This document shows positions 9,211-17,359 of a DNA stretch of 19,632 nucleotides, in pieces. The stretch lies in NCBI GenBank assembly GCA_030740295.1, contig JASLXP010000066.1, positions 1-19,632 on the forward strand. The letters run 5' to 3'. The notes beneath the pieces are model-generated. The model ran no database searches and had not been told where the DNA came from. It saw only the letters and a program-made list of their open reading frames with translations. Source of the DNA: Planctomycetota bacterium (lineage in GTDB: Bacteria; Planctomycetota; PUPC01; JACPCR01). Within the stretch, counting starts at the first letter, position 1. Each line of letters begins with the position of its first letter. The translations under genes and the position numbers were made by a program.

Positions 9211-9476
9211 ATCCTACGTCCCTAACTTCGGCGGCCGAATCGTAGGATGAATCGTAGGATGAATCGTAGGATGAATCGTAGGATGGGCGTCCCCGCCCGT
9301 CTGGAACGTCACATCCGCCGAAGACTGCCGGGACGGCCATCCTACGTCCCTAACTTCCGCGGCCGAATCGAAGGATGGGCGTCCCCGCCCGTCTGGAGGT
9401 CGCATCCGCCGAAGACGGCCGAGACGGCCATCCTACGTCCCTAACTTCGGCGGCCGAATCGTAGGATCCATCCTAC
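9211..9476. repeat. Three copies of a ~91-base palindromic unit
   Basis: Copies begin with ATCCTACGTCCCTAACTT at 9211, 9339 and 9430. Each contains arms ATCCTACG...CGTAGGAT (in the second copy the right arm is changed to CGAAGGAT), an inner palindrome TTCGG-CGG-CCGAA (TTCCGCGGCCGAA in copy two), then GGGCG-TCCC-CGCCC and CATCCGCCGAAGAC. The last copy ends in GTAGGAT-CC-ATCCTAC. Spacing is 91 bases between copies two and three, and 128 between one and two; the extra 37 bases are mostly the three additional 12-base tandem copies. Each unit can fold as a nested hairpin, like REP-type or small non-autonomous elements. Confidence 0.85.
9238..9285 (+). repeat. 12-base tandem repeat, four copies (AATCGTAGGATG)
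   Basis: AATCGTAGGATG occurs four times head to tail with no mismatch inside the first palindromic unit, expanding its right arm. The other two units have one copy. Perfect identity suggests recent slippage expansion. An isolated copy lies at 9518-9529. Confidence 0.95.
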
Positions 9477-9565
9477 AATCGACCTCCGCTCTCCCCTCTC
9501 TTCCAAAGCTGCGGACAAATCGTAGGATGGAAACCAAAAGACAACTCCAATAACAGAAGCGGCTT

Positions 9566-12019
9566 CTATTGCCTGAGCACGAGGTCCGCTCCCTGCGCCA
9601 GCCGCCAGGTGTTCCCGCCATCGGGGGATGTCAGCAACGAACGCTTTCGAGGCCGGTCCGTGCGGTAGAACCAGTATGTGGACCAGTAATCGTAGGAGAG
9701 GAACAGGTGACCGCGACGGTCGGTGGTGAGGCGATGGTAGTAGATGCTGTAATCGGTGAATGGTGCGACGACCAGCGGGTGGACCTTCGACCAGGGCTTG
9801 CCGGGCCGTTTGCTCATGTGTGCCAGGCATGCGTAGCTGCCGGCCGGGAAGTAGGGCCCGTGCCCCTGCCAGATGCGGAAGACGAGATGGAGCGTGTCGC
9901 TCTGGTCGCAGACGAGGCCCACGTAAGTCTGGCTCAAGCCGCGCCCGACGTCCTCCGTCTTGGTCCATCCGCCGTCGATGGAGTTAGGCTCGAGGGACCG
10001 GGCGTATTTGAACGTGCGGCCGTGCGTTCCCACGAGCACGTGCAGAAAGCCCTTGCTGTCCATCGTGATGCAGGGCGAGTTGTGCACGTCGTTCGCGGGT
10101 GGGCCGTAGCCGATCAGCACAGGCTCGGCGAGTTTGCCGGTGGTCCTGTCGTAGGTGGTCACGTAGGTCGGGACGCCCGGTACTTCCTCCTTTGGCTCGG
10201 TGGCTTCGCCCCAGGCCACATGCACTTTGGTGCCGCGCGAAACGATTGTGGACGGAATGCCGGAGTGGGATGAAAGGCCAATGCAGCGCCGCGAGATGAG
10301 TACCGGCTTTCCGATGATGATCTTCCCATCGCGCTTCGCTGGCACGAAGAGCGAGAGATCGTTGAGGCTCCGCCACCTCAGCTTGGGGTCTTTGGCGGTT
10401 CGGGTGAACCGAGCGAACGGCGGGGGAGACTCCGGTGTGTTGTGTCCTGAGAACTGCTCGATGTCGAAGCCGCCTTTGCCGGGAATGGTGTGGGCCGCGA
10501 AGGTAGCGCCGTGGTCGGTCGAGTGCAGTAGCGTGGGCTTGCTCGCGACCGTGGCAAGCGCGTAGACGTCATTGTCAGCGTCGAAGGCAACCTTGGTGGA
10601 GCTCAGGCGGATGGACGCGCCCTTCGGCCGGCCCTGTGTCGCGAGCAGGTCGGCCCTCACCCATTTGCTGTCGCGCCTGGCAATGAGCGTATCCCCGCCG
10701 GCCACGAAAGGCCGGTTCGCCACATCGAAGTAAACCTGGTTGTCGAGTGGATAATCGGGAAGGTACCCAAGCTGCTCGTTCTCGTGGCCATAGGGCTTGA
10801 GCACCAATGGCATGCGGACCGGTCCCGTTGCCGGCGCATCGCCACGTTTGAGAAAAACGCTGGAGTAGGTCGAGAAGCCCTCTGTGGTCGCACTCAGACG
10901 GCAAGTCCAGGAAGCGCCTTTTTCTGGAACGCGGCCGCTGAGCGTGACGGTCTTCGTGGAGCGTGGCTTGAGGTCGAGACGGCTGGTCGAAAGAGTAGCG
11001 GGCCAGTCTCCACCTTCGGGGAACTCGAGCATCAGGTCTACGCTCTTCGCCGCGCGCGATCCGTTCTGCACCTCGAAAGTCAGGGCGAATTCGTCGCCCG
11101 GCTTTCCATGGACCGTGCGGCTGTAGGGAGTGAGTAGCCAGCGGTTCTCATGGAATGCGAACCACGAGCTCGACTCGTGGGTCCACAACGATAAATTCTC
11201 GAAGTCGTCTGAGCGGTTCCATCGGGTCACGCCATCGAGGTCCACGACTCCGTGAAACTTGGGGAAGTGCAGTCGCCACGGGGAAGCATCTCGATGGGCG
11301 TCCGCGGGAAACTTGTGAGAAACGCGGCCCGTTGCGGATACTTTCAGCGTATCGATAGTTTCATCACTGGCGCTGAAAACGGTCAGAGCATCAACGCCTT
11401 TTGGGATATCTCTGACTTCAAAGGAGAACGCTTTGCGCCGCGGCATGAAGCAGACGTTGCCACTTACCGTCGCGTTAGCCAGGACGAGTGGTTCCTGGTG
11501 GCGGGCGTCACGATGGCCGCGGGACGTCTCGATGAGGTATTTCCTGCAGTTCGTCCGGAAGCCCCACACTGCTTCGCCTCCATATCGGTCGCCAACAGAA
11601 GTGATCATGAGCCCGTAAACGCCGGTGTGTTCGACGACAGTGGAGAGCCGTACGGCCTGCACTGGCCCGGCACCGGTGCCACGCTTGCGTCCATCGTCGG
11701 GTATCCACACATCCTCGATGACCTGGCGGTCCGGGCTGAACAGGGTTGCGCGAACGTTCGCCGGCCTCCGCTTGTTCAGGTCCTGTTTCATGACCTCGAC
11801 CACAAGCTCACCCGGCTGGGGCAGAAAGTAAACGCCGCCGCATCCACCCAACCGCAGTTTCATCTCACTTGGATTTTGCATGATTCTCACTCTGTGGGGG
11901 TCGTGTTTATCCGTTGGCTCGGCATCCGCGGCGCGCACCATCAGCATGGCCACAGCGCAGGCAATCGCGGTATGTCTGCCGGCAACGATCATAAGCCGTC
12001 GAGTCACTGGACGCTCCAT
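9566..12019 (-). CDS. Secreted BNR_4 beta-propeller protein, candidate ulvan-lyase-like polysaccharide lyase
   Basis: The frame extends upstream into the sulfatase gene, but the ATG at 12019 gives a signal peptide (MERPVTRRLMIVAGRHTAIA, with an ADA cleavage site at 31-33) and starts just after the sulfatase stop. The product is 817 residues. About 40-400 are beta domains, including an Ig-like NEW3/CARDB-type segment near 300-385. About 410-817 is a propeller with BNR_4 signatures: HNSP (H646), HVLVGTH (H666), TYVG (Y699) and LVFR (R715). The 20-residue His-His and 16-residue Tyr-Arg spacings match my recollection of the PL25 ulvan lyase active site, although the His-Tyr distance differs. It is the last gene of a four-gene operon, beside a sulfatase, which suits a sulfated uronate polymer. 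Family is fairly sure; lyase activity is inference. Confidence 0.8.
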   Translation of the reverse strand: MERPVTRRLMIVAGRHTAIACAVAMLMVRAADAEPTDKHDPHRVRIMQNPSEMKLRLGGCGGVYFLPQPGELVVEVMKQDLNKRRPANVRATLFSPDRQVIEDVWIPDDGRKRGTGAGPVQAVRLSTVVEHTGVYGLMITSVGDRYGGEAVWGFRTNCRKYLIETSRGHRDARHQEPLVLANATVSGNVCFMPRRKAFSFEVRDIPKGVDALTVFSASDETIDTLKVSATGRVSHKFPADAHRDASPWRLHFPKFHGVVDLDGVTRWNRSDDFENLSLWTHESSSWFAFHENRWLLTPYSRTVHGKPGDEFALTFEVQNGSRAAKSVDLMLEFPEGGDWPATLSTSRLDLKPRSTKTVTLSGRVPEKGASWTCRLSATTEGFSTYSSVFLKRGDAPATGPVRMPLVLKPYGHENEQLGYLPDYPLDNQVYFDVANRPFVAGGDTLIARRDSKWVRADLLATQGRPKGASIRLSSTKVAFDADNDVYALATVASKPTLLHSTDHGATFAAHTIPGKGGFDIEQFSGHNTPESPPPFARFTRTAKDPKLRWRSLNDLSLFVPAKRDGKIIIGKPVLISRRCIGLSSHSGIPSTIVSRGTKVHVAWGEATEPKEEVPGVPTYVTTYDRTTGKLAEPVLIGYGPPANDVHNSPCITMDSKGFLHVLVGTHGRTFKYARSLEPNSIDGGWTKTEDVGRGLSQTYVGLVCDQSDTLHLVFRIWQGHGPYFPAGSYACLAHMSKRPGKPWSKVHPLVVAPFTDYSIYYHRLTTDRRGHLFLSYDYWSTYWFYRTDRPRKRSLLTSPDGGNTWRLAQGADLVLRQ

Positions 12020-12035
12020 TCGTCTCTGGATGTAC

Positions 12036-13631
12036 TCATGCACGTGACACCTGCCGGGGTAATGAGATGTCTGTCTCCATGATCTTGTCGAGGAGTTGCA
12101 TTCGGAGTTCGTCGCGGATCGTTCTGGAAGCGGGATCGTCCCAGAGGTTTTGAAATTCATCAGGATCGTTCTCCAGGTCAAACAGTTCCCCGCAGGTCAG
12201 GCCTGAGTAACACGTCAGGCGATAACGCTGGGTAACGAGTGTGCGCATCTTGAAGCCGAGATAATCTTCGTCCATTTCGACCAGTGCGGAGGATTCGAGG
12301 GATGTGTCCTCGCCGGTGAGCACTCGCGCCAGACTGCGGCCGGGCCAGGGTCGGGGAGCGGCCGGTGCCTCCGGATGATCGGCCGGACAATTCTCCGGGA
12401 TGGACAGGCCGGCGATATCCAGAATCGTGGGAGCGAAATCCAGAAGGCTGGTCACTCCTTCAAAAGTCGCCCCCTGCTTCGTCCGGCCGGGCCACGACAC
12501 GATGAACGGAACTCGAATGACGCCGTCAATGTGATAAGGGCCTTTGCCCCACATGCCGTGGTCGCCGAGGGCCTCACCGTGATCCGCCAGAAGCATGACG
12601 ACGGTGTTCTCTTGCAGGCCGTTAGCCTCCAGTGCTTTCATCACACGGCCTACCTGGTCATCGACCATTTCGATAAGCCCATAGTAATGCGCAGCGCACT
12701 CAGCGTAATGAGGGGTGGTCAGATTCATCGGCTGGGCCTTGTTGCCGCTGGTGATGATCGGTGATTCATACATCTGGCGGAAGTGGGGCGGAAGGCTGTC
12801 GAGCTCTTCTTCCCGGAACATCTGCGGGGGCACGTCCTCCGGGCGATATCGATTGCAGTAAGGCGCGGTAGGCGCGAACGGCGAGTGCGGATCCTGGATA
12901 CTGCACATCAGGCAGAAGGGGCGTGGCTCGCCGGGGGCATCGTCTGTCTGCGCGCGCTGCCGGCCGGCGTCGTCCAGGAAGTCGATGGTGCGATCCGCTA
13001 TCCACGTCATCGGGTGAAGCTCTGACGGAAGCGCCCATTTGTAGGAGGACCGATTGAATAATTCGTATGCGGGGCCTGGAGTCTCCAGTGGCACGCGGTC
13101 GTAAAAGTAGTGGGCTTCGTCAGGGTGTTCCTGGTCGAGCCAGTGCAGGTATTGCCCCCACGTGCTATGGCCGTGGCCGTTGGCGTAGTCCACGGATTCG
13201 AGCCCGTAAAAGGGAGATGGCAGTTCACGGATTCGGCCGCTGCGCCAGAGGACAGAGCTTTCAGACCAGACCTTGGGATCTGCTTCTTCGGGATTGAGAC
13301 CGTGGGGGAGCCCCGACGGGCAAAGATGAATCTTGCCGCAGCAGTGCGTGTGATACCCATTCTGTCGAAGCGTTTCCGTGAAGGTAGGGATCGAACGGTC
13401 GAGGGGGATCCCATTCATGCGAACCCGATGCCCTCTCGGCGTCAGCCCGGTGAACATGGATGCGCGTGCCGGCATGCAGAGCGGCTGAGGTGTGTACATC
13501 CTCTCGAACGCCATTCCTTCTGCAGCCAGCCGATCGATGTTCGGAGTCGAGACGACCGGGTGACCCGCATAGCCGAGGCAGCGCGGATGAAACTGGTCAG
13601 TGATGATGATGAGAAAGTTCGGGCGGGCCAT
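12036..13631 (-). CDS. S1-type sulfatase without signal peptide
   Basis: A 531-residue alkaline-phosphatase-fold sulfatase that removes sulfate esters from sugars. N-terminal TDQ (D12) supplies calcium ligands. LCMPARASMFTG holds C52, the cysteine converted to formylglycine in the CxPxR motif, with R56. GKIH (K100, H102), DPHSPF (H249), LADHG (D350, H351) and GKGPYH (K363) are the remaining expected active-site residues, so it looks complete and active. The N-terminus MARPNFLIIITDQ goes straight into the core fold, which suggests a cytoplasmic enzyme acting on imported oligosaccharides. It needs a formylglycine-generating enzyme (FGE or anSME), not seen here. It lies 68 bases after the M24 gene and 16 bases before the BNR_4 gene, consistent with one operon. 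Confidence 0.95.
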   Translation of the reverse strand: MARPNFLIIITDQFHPRCLGYAGHPVVSTPNIDRLAAEGMAFERMYTPQPLCMPARASMFTGLTPRGHRVRMNGIPLDRSIPTFTETLRQNGYHTHCCGKIHLCPSGLPHGLNPEEADPKVWSESSVLWRSGRIRELPSPFYGLESVDYANGHGHSTWGQYLHWLDQEHPDEAHYFYDRVPLETPGPAYELFNRSSYKWALPSELHPMTWIADRTIDFLDDAGRQRAQTDDAPGEPRPFCLMCSIQDPHSPFAPTAPYCNRYRPEDVPPQMFREEELDSLPPHFRQMYESPIITSGNKAQPMNLTTPHYAECAAHYYGLIEMVDDQVGRVMKALEANGLQENTVVMLLADHGEALGDHGMWGKGPYHIDGVIRVPFIVSWPGRTKQGATFEGVTSLLDFAPTILDIAGLSIPENCPADHPEAPAAPRPWPGRSLARVLTGEDTSLESSALVEMDEDYLGFKMRTLVTQRYRLTCYSGLTCGELFDLENDPDEFQNLWDDPASRTIRDELRMQLLDKIMETDISLPRQVSRA

Positions 13632-13699
13632 GGGAGTACCAGTCTTGGTCGTTCTCTATCGAAATCGGCTTTCAGGCTGTCTCTTGAGTCGTGATCTTC

Positions 13700-15076
13700 T
13701 CAAGTCAAGAAGCTGCTTTCTTCCTTCATCAGAGCCTCGATGTCGTCCGGCTCGAAAGGCGCGTCTCCGGTCAGGCGCTCGCAGCCGTCACGGGTGATGA
13801 CGATGGTGTCTTCCACGCGGATGTAGTGGTGTTGCGGTTTGCACCAGACCATGGGATCGACCACGACGACGAAGCCGGGCTTTAGCGGCTGGTCTTTCCA
13901 AGGTCCGACCGCGTCGTGGACACTGAGCCCCACCGCGTGATTCAAATAGCCAACGTCCCTCTTGATCATCTGTTGGACAAGGCGCGTCACATTGCGATAG
14001 GGAAAGGTCCGACTCTTGACCTTGTGTGTCATGATTTTTGCCGCCTCGTCGTAGATTTCACGATGGGTGCGTCCGGGTGCGATGAGGCTCAAGAGCACTT
14101 TGTGGTATTCCGTGATCATGCCGTACACCCGCCGCTGCCAGGGATCGTAGGTGCCCGATACGGGCCAGACGCGGGCAATGTCGCTGGTGTAATGGCGCAG
14201 GTCCGGGCCACAATCCATGAGGACCAATTCTCCGCTGCGCAGCGTTTCATTGTTCCGGCCGTAATGTCCCTGCCAGGTGTTGGTGCCGCTGGCCGCGATG
14301 ATTCCGTACCCTTTGCCGCAGTAGCCGTGGTGCCTGAAGACGTATTCCGCGATGGCCTGTAGTTGGGTTTCGGTTGAGCCTGGTCGAGTGGCCTTCATCG
14401 ATTCGATCATGACCCGGGCTGAGAGCCGGCCTGCCTGACGCATCAGCTCGATCTCGGCCGGGCTCTTGATGGTTCGCATCTCGTCGATGATGGGGCAGAG
14501 GTCTTCGATCATTATGTCCGGATATCGCTCCCTAAGTAGCCGCTGGAATCGCACGTCCCGTGGCTCTGCCTGATCCCATTCGTGCTCCAGTCGTTTCCGC
14601 TCACATCCACGTGCGGCCCAGCGCGTGGCTCCGCCGCCCTCGACCGGTGCGTGAGGTGTGTAGAGTTTGTTCACCTTGCCAAGAGCACGCTCCATTTCGC
14701 TCACCGGCTTGACCGCGTCGATCTTCAGCCGCTTTCGAATTAGCGCAGAGTCTTCGTGACCGAGTGCATCCTCCGGGGCTTGGCCGGACGCCTCGCGGGG
14801 CGGAACGAAGACGGTGGCTTTGCGATCCTTTCCGCTGATCAGCAGGTAGGAATGCGTGGTCTCCAGCCCGCAGAGGTAATAAAAGAGAGCATCCTGCACG
14901 CTGTCGTCGGAAGCCGTCGGCGGGGCGCTGCACACCAGGGCATAGGAGCCTTTGCCGATCTTTCTGGCCACCGTTGACCGGCGTTTTCGGAATTCCTCTC
15001 CGGTGAAATCCTGGCTGAAGAAGAGGTCGCGCCTCGACAGATCCTGTACGCGACTTCTGGGAACATCACTTTTCAT
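13700..15076 (-). CDS. M24-family (creatinase/prolidase-like) metallohydrolase with unusual metal ligand
   Basis: 458 residues, started at the ATG at 15076 after a strong TAGGAGCGAGAA ribosome site. The N-terminal half (to about 190) is a creatinase/prolidase-type N domain; 195-440 is the pita-bread domain. Expected catalytic and metal residues are visible: H271 (GHYGRN), D288 (MDCGPD), D299 (YTSDIAR), H380 and H387 (NHAVGLSVHD), and E422 (RVEDT). The fourth ligand, normally Glu in EPG, is D407 in VVVDPMVW. No signal peptide, so cytosolic. Family members cleave Xaa-Pro bonds or hydrolyse small C-N substrates such as creatine; which one applies here is unknown. Its place between a sialidase-like gene and a sulfatase hints at a non-classical substrate. 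Confidence 0.88.
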   Translation of the reverse strand: MKSDVPRSRVQDLSRRDLFFSQDFTGEEFRKRRSTVARKIGKGSYALVCSAPPTASDDSVQDALFYYLCGLETTHSYLLISGKDRKATVFVPPREASGQAPEDALGHEDSALIRKRLKIDAVKPVSEMERALGKVNKLYTPHAPVEGGGATRWAARGCERKRLEHEWDQAEPRDVRFQRLLRERYPDIMIEDLCPIIDEMRTIKSPAEIELMRQAGRLSARVMIESMKATRPGSTETQLQAIAEYVFRHHGYCGKGYGIIAASGTNTWQGHYGRNNETLRSGELVLMDCGPDLRHYTSDIARVWPVSGTYDPWQRRVYGMITEYHKVLLSLIAPGRTHREIYDEAAKIMTHKVKSRTFPYRNVTRLVQQMIKRDVGYLNHAVGLSVHDAVGPWKDQPLKPGFVVVVDPMVWCKPQHHYIRVEDTIVITRDGCERLTGDAPFEPDDIEALMKEESSFLT

Positions 15077-15137
15077 TTCTCGCTCCTATTATGGTTGAAC
15101 GGCACTTTCCTGGAAACAGAAAACCCCCATTAGGGCC

Positions 15138-16202
15138 TCATTCATAAAACCACTCCATTGGTATCCGGCGGTACCTCAGGCTCAACATGGTTCCGCAGTG
15201 GTCTGCGTCCGCGGGGTTGTTGTGGCGCTTCGATTCAAAGTAAGTGATGTGTGCGTTGCCGTTAAGGAAGGCCAGGGAAGGATAGGCGTGGATGGTCTTC
15301 TTCGGCCATTCGCGCATGGGCTCAATGTCTTTGATGTTCTTCCATGTCTCGCCGTCGTCAGCGCTGATGCCGCAGTTGAGCGGGGTACGAATCTGGTTGT
15401 TGTTCCAGAGGATGAGCAGGTCGTCGGTGTCGGGGATGCGGCGAACCATCGCGGGTGTGTTGCGGGCGTTCGGCCCCCAATCTGAATGGAGTTCCCAGGA
15501 ATCTCCGCTGTCCTGGCTGAGTGCCACGTGAAAGCGGTTGCCCTTGTTCCTCAGCCACATCTTCAAGAGGCCTTCTCTGGTTTCGACGATGATTGGCTCG
15601 GCATACCCGACAATGGACTCCGGTGCTTTGATGGCGCCTTTTCCCTGTTTCCAGGTCTCGCCGTCGTCGTCTGAAAACCAGCAGAACGCACCACGCTGTG
15701 TCGACATCGGTAACAGGATGCGGCCGCGACTGGTGCGGAACAGACGGTCGTGGCAGGAGCACCAGTAATCGTTCTCCTCGGTAATCTGACGGGGCTCGGA
15801 CCAGGTCTGTCCCTCGTCATCCGAATGTTTGACCATCGGGTGGAGCAGACCGGGCCATTCGCCTTTCGGCAAATCCACTGGGTAGTTATCTGCCTGCGCG
15901 TCTTTGCGCATGAACTCGAGGAGGATTCTGCCCGACGGCAGCCGGAGCAGCGAGGGCGTCATGCAATTGAGCCGTCCGATGTTAGCCTGGAGTTCGGCCG
16001 GTTCTGTCCAGGTCTCGCCTTCGTCGTGTGACCAGCGTCCAACCACATGGGCCGGGCCGTCGTCTCTGGCGATGCGATCGTAGAAATGCGAATAGGCAAG
16101 GAAGAGACGCCCGTCGTCGAAAGGCAGAATCGTCCCAGCCTGGTGGCGTGGTTCTTCCTCGGTGGCTTCGGCGACGAGATAATTGAGGGCTTTATCAGGC
16201 AT
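15138..16202 (-). CDS. Asp-box (BNR) sialidase-like exo-glycosidase, intracellular
   Basis: The ATG at 16202 gives 354 residues; a TTG ten codons upstream is possible, and neither has a good ribosome site. Five Asp boxes of the form S-x-D-x-G-x-T/S-W occur at about 58-65, 127-134, 177-184, 229-236 and 280-287, one per propeller blade, as in the sialidase superfamily (BNR_2 type). There is no signal peptide, so it probably works in the cytoplasm on imported material. I could not assign the GH33 arginine triad with confidence, so it may not be a true sialidase; related propellers cleave other glycosides. First gene of the minus-strand operon; the M24 gene follows after 61 bases. Confidence 0.85.
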   Translation of the reverse strand: MPDKALNYLVAEATEEEPRHQAGTILPFDDGRLFLAYSHFYDRIARDDGPAHVVGRWSHDEGETWTEPAELQANIGRLNCMTPSLLRLPSGRILLEFMRKDAQADNYPVDLPKGEWPGLLHPMVKHSDDEGQTWSEPRQITEENDYWCSCHDRLFRTSRGRILLPMSTQRGAFCWFSDDDGETWKQGKGAIKAPESIVGYAEPIIVETREGLLKMWLRNKGNRFHVALSQDSGDSWELHSDWGPNARNTPAMVRRIPDTDDLLILWNNNQIRTPLNCGISADDGETWKNIKDIEPMREWPKKTIHAYPSLAFLNGNAHITYFESKRHNNPADADHCGTMLSLRYRRIPMEWFYE

Positions 16203-16371
16203 GGTCAGGGGGAGGCGAAAATGAGTTACCAAGTGTTGTACTTATCATTCCAGACCCACACCTCCAATCGCGAATTGATCTATTCACAATTTATCGCGAA
16301 AAGACGGTCATACACGACAGACCCCAGAAGCAGGTGTCGACGAAACAGGAATCCGGAAGAGGAGCACATTC
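16203..16371. promoter_or_regulatory. Divergent promoter region with inverted-repeat operator candidate
   Basis: This 169-base spacer drives the four-gene minus operon and the plus-strand SDR gene. At 16268-16299 lies TCGCGAATTG, nine bases, CAATT-TA-TCGCGA: ten-base arms matching apart from a two-base offset, with a perfect TCGCGA palindrome at each end, 26 bases apart. This is a plausible site for a dimeric regulator that would control both sides. AGAGGAG near 16357-16363 is the SDR ribosome site. Confidence 0.4.
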
Positions 16372-17142
16372 ATGGAGCTTGGACTCAATGACAAAGTTGC
16401 AGTCATAACCGGCGCGGCCAGTGGGATTGGCCGGGCAACTGCTCAGATATTCGCAGCAGAAGGAGCGCGAGTCCTCGCTGTCGACCTGAACTCAAGGGGA
16501 GGGAAGGAAACGGTTGCTTCGATTCAGAGGGAAGGCGGTACCGCGCAATTCCTCAGGGCAGATGTCAGCACGTCGACTGGAGCGAAGGAGATTTCAACGC
16601 TGGCACGGAGAGAGTTTGGAGGTGTCGATGTACTGCACAACAACGCAGCCATCATTCGCTCCCACAGCGTGACGGGCACGAAAGAAAGAGAGTGGGACAA
16701 GATTATCGACGTGAACCTGAAGAGCATCTATCTCTGCTCCCGGCAATGTATACCTCTCATGAAGAAACGTGGGGGAGGGGTCATCGTAAATACCGCTTCA
16801 GTTCACAGCTTCGCAAGCATCCCGGAAATCTCGTCCTACGCGGCCGCCAAAGGCGGCGTCCTCGCCCTCACTCGGCAGATGGCACAAGACTACGGCAAGG
16901 ACAACATTCGTGTGAACTGCATCTGCCCCGGAGCGACGGATACCCCGATGCTCCGGGCAGCCGTGGAAACCGAACCCGACCCGGAAAAGACGATCAAAGA
17001 ATGGGAGGCTTCATGCCCACTCAATCGTCTCGGCCAGCCAGAGGACATGGGAAATGCCGTCGCCTTCCTGGCCAGCGACAAGGCTGGCTTCATCACCGGC
17101 CAGGCTCTCGTCGTCGATGGTGGTCTGCTGTCCGGGCTGTGA
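16372..17142 (+). CDS. Classical SDR-family NAD(P)-dependent oxidoreductase
   Basis: 256 residues, the normal length for a classical short-chain dehydrogenase. TGAASGIG (13-20) is the cofactor loop, D38 at the end of the second strand favours NAD over NADP, NNA is at 90-92 and N114 is in DVNL. The catalytic S143, Y156 and K160 are all present, and the C-terminus ends ITGQALVVDGG. The ATG at 16372 follows an AGAGGAG ribosome site. Divergent from a polysaccharide operon, it probably oxidises or reduces a released sugar, such as a deoxysugar or uronate derivative; the sequence alone does not set the substrate. Homology to a different gene begins within a few bases after its stop codon. Confidence 0.93.
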   Translation: MELGLNDKVAVITGAASGIGRATAQIFAAEGARVLAVDLNSRGGKETVASIQREGGTAQFLRADVSTSTGAKEISTLARREFGGVDVLHNNAAIIRSHSVTGTKEREWDKIIDVNLKSIYLCSRQCIPLMKKRGGGVIVNTASVHSFASIPEISSYAAAKGGVLALTRQMAQDYGKDNIRVNCICPGATDTPMLRAAVETEPDPEKTIKEWEASCPLNRLGQPEDMGNAVAFLASDKAGFITGQALVVDGGLLSGL

Positions 17143-17280
17143 GATTGCACCATCGTCGAGTACGCCCTGCGTGATGCCCGCAAGCCCATCGGTGTGGCCA
17201 CCTGCCGCATCGTCGAGCAACTGCCCGCGGAACTGAAAGGCATGCTCCAACACCCAAGACCGCCGGGCTTCAGCTCTTAA
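17143..17280 (+). pseudogene. C-terminal remnant of a DUF1016/PDDEXK (YhcG-type) nuclease gene
   Basis: Directly after the SDR stop codon, the same frame reads CTIVEYALRDARKPIGVAT, then CRIVEQLPAELKGML and a stop at 17278-17280. This matches the C-terminal end of DUF1016 (PDDEXK_3) nucleases, where I(V)EYALRD...PIGVATY...LP..L is well conserved. The N-terminal domain and catalytic core are absent and there is no start codon of its own, so this is a truncated remnant. A separate DUF1016 gene begins at 19485 on the same strand. Confidence 0.75.
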
Positions 17281-17359
17281 ACGGCCCTTCGACACGCAGA
17301 CATAACTCGCCTGCGAGTAGATGACGCCATTCGATGGATTCTCTCTCCTTCCGGTTTTT

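Larger units (their letters stand above)
8964..9565. repeat. Non-coding repeat island between convergent operons
   Basis: About 600 bases lie between the stop codons of two convergent genes. No credible gene is present; reading frames here only translate the repeats into short periodic peptides. It contains, in order: an interrupted inverted-repeat pair (9012-9160), a perfect palindrome GATCTGATCAGATC (9075-9088), 9-base tandem repeats (9177-9210), and three ~91-base palindromic units (9211-9476). A stray 12-base repeat copy lies at 9518-9529. Confidence 0.85.

Noticed and set aside
9214..9405. Short proteins with YDSS or MNRR periodic repeats
   Set aside because: They arise because the 12-base repeat is a multiple of three; non-coding repeats explain them on both strands.
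9204..9476. CRISPR-like array
   Set aside because: The units are internally palindromic with similar sequence throughout; there are no unique spacers of even length and no cas genes.
9679..9689. Extra copy of the 12-base repeat inside the BNR_4 gene
   Set aside because: AATCGTAGGA occurs there but is part of a normal coding segment (LSYDYWS); a chance match.
11252..12082. 276-codon plus-strand frame
   Set aside because: Antisense to the BNR_4 gene, which has a clear signal peptide and propeller motifs.
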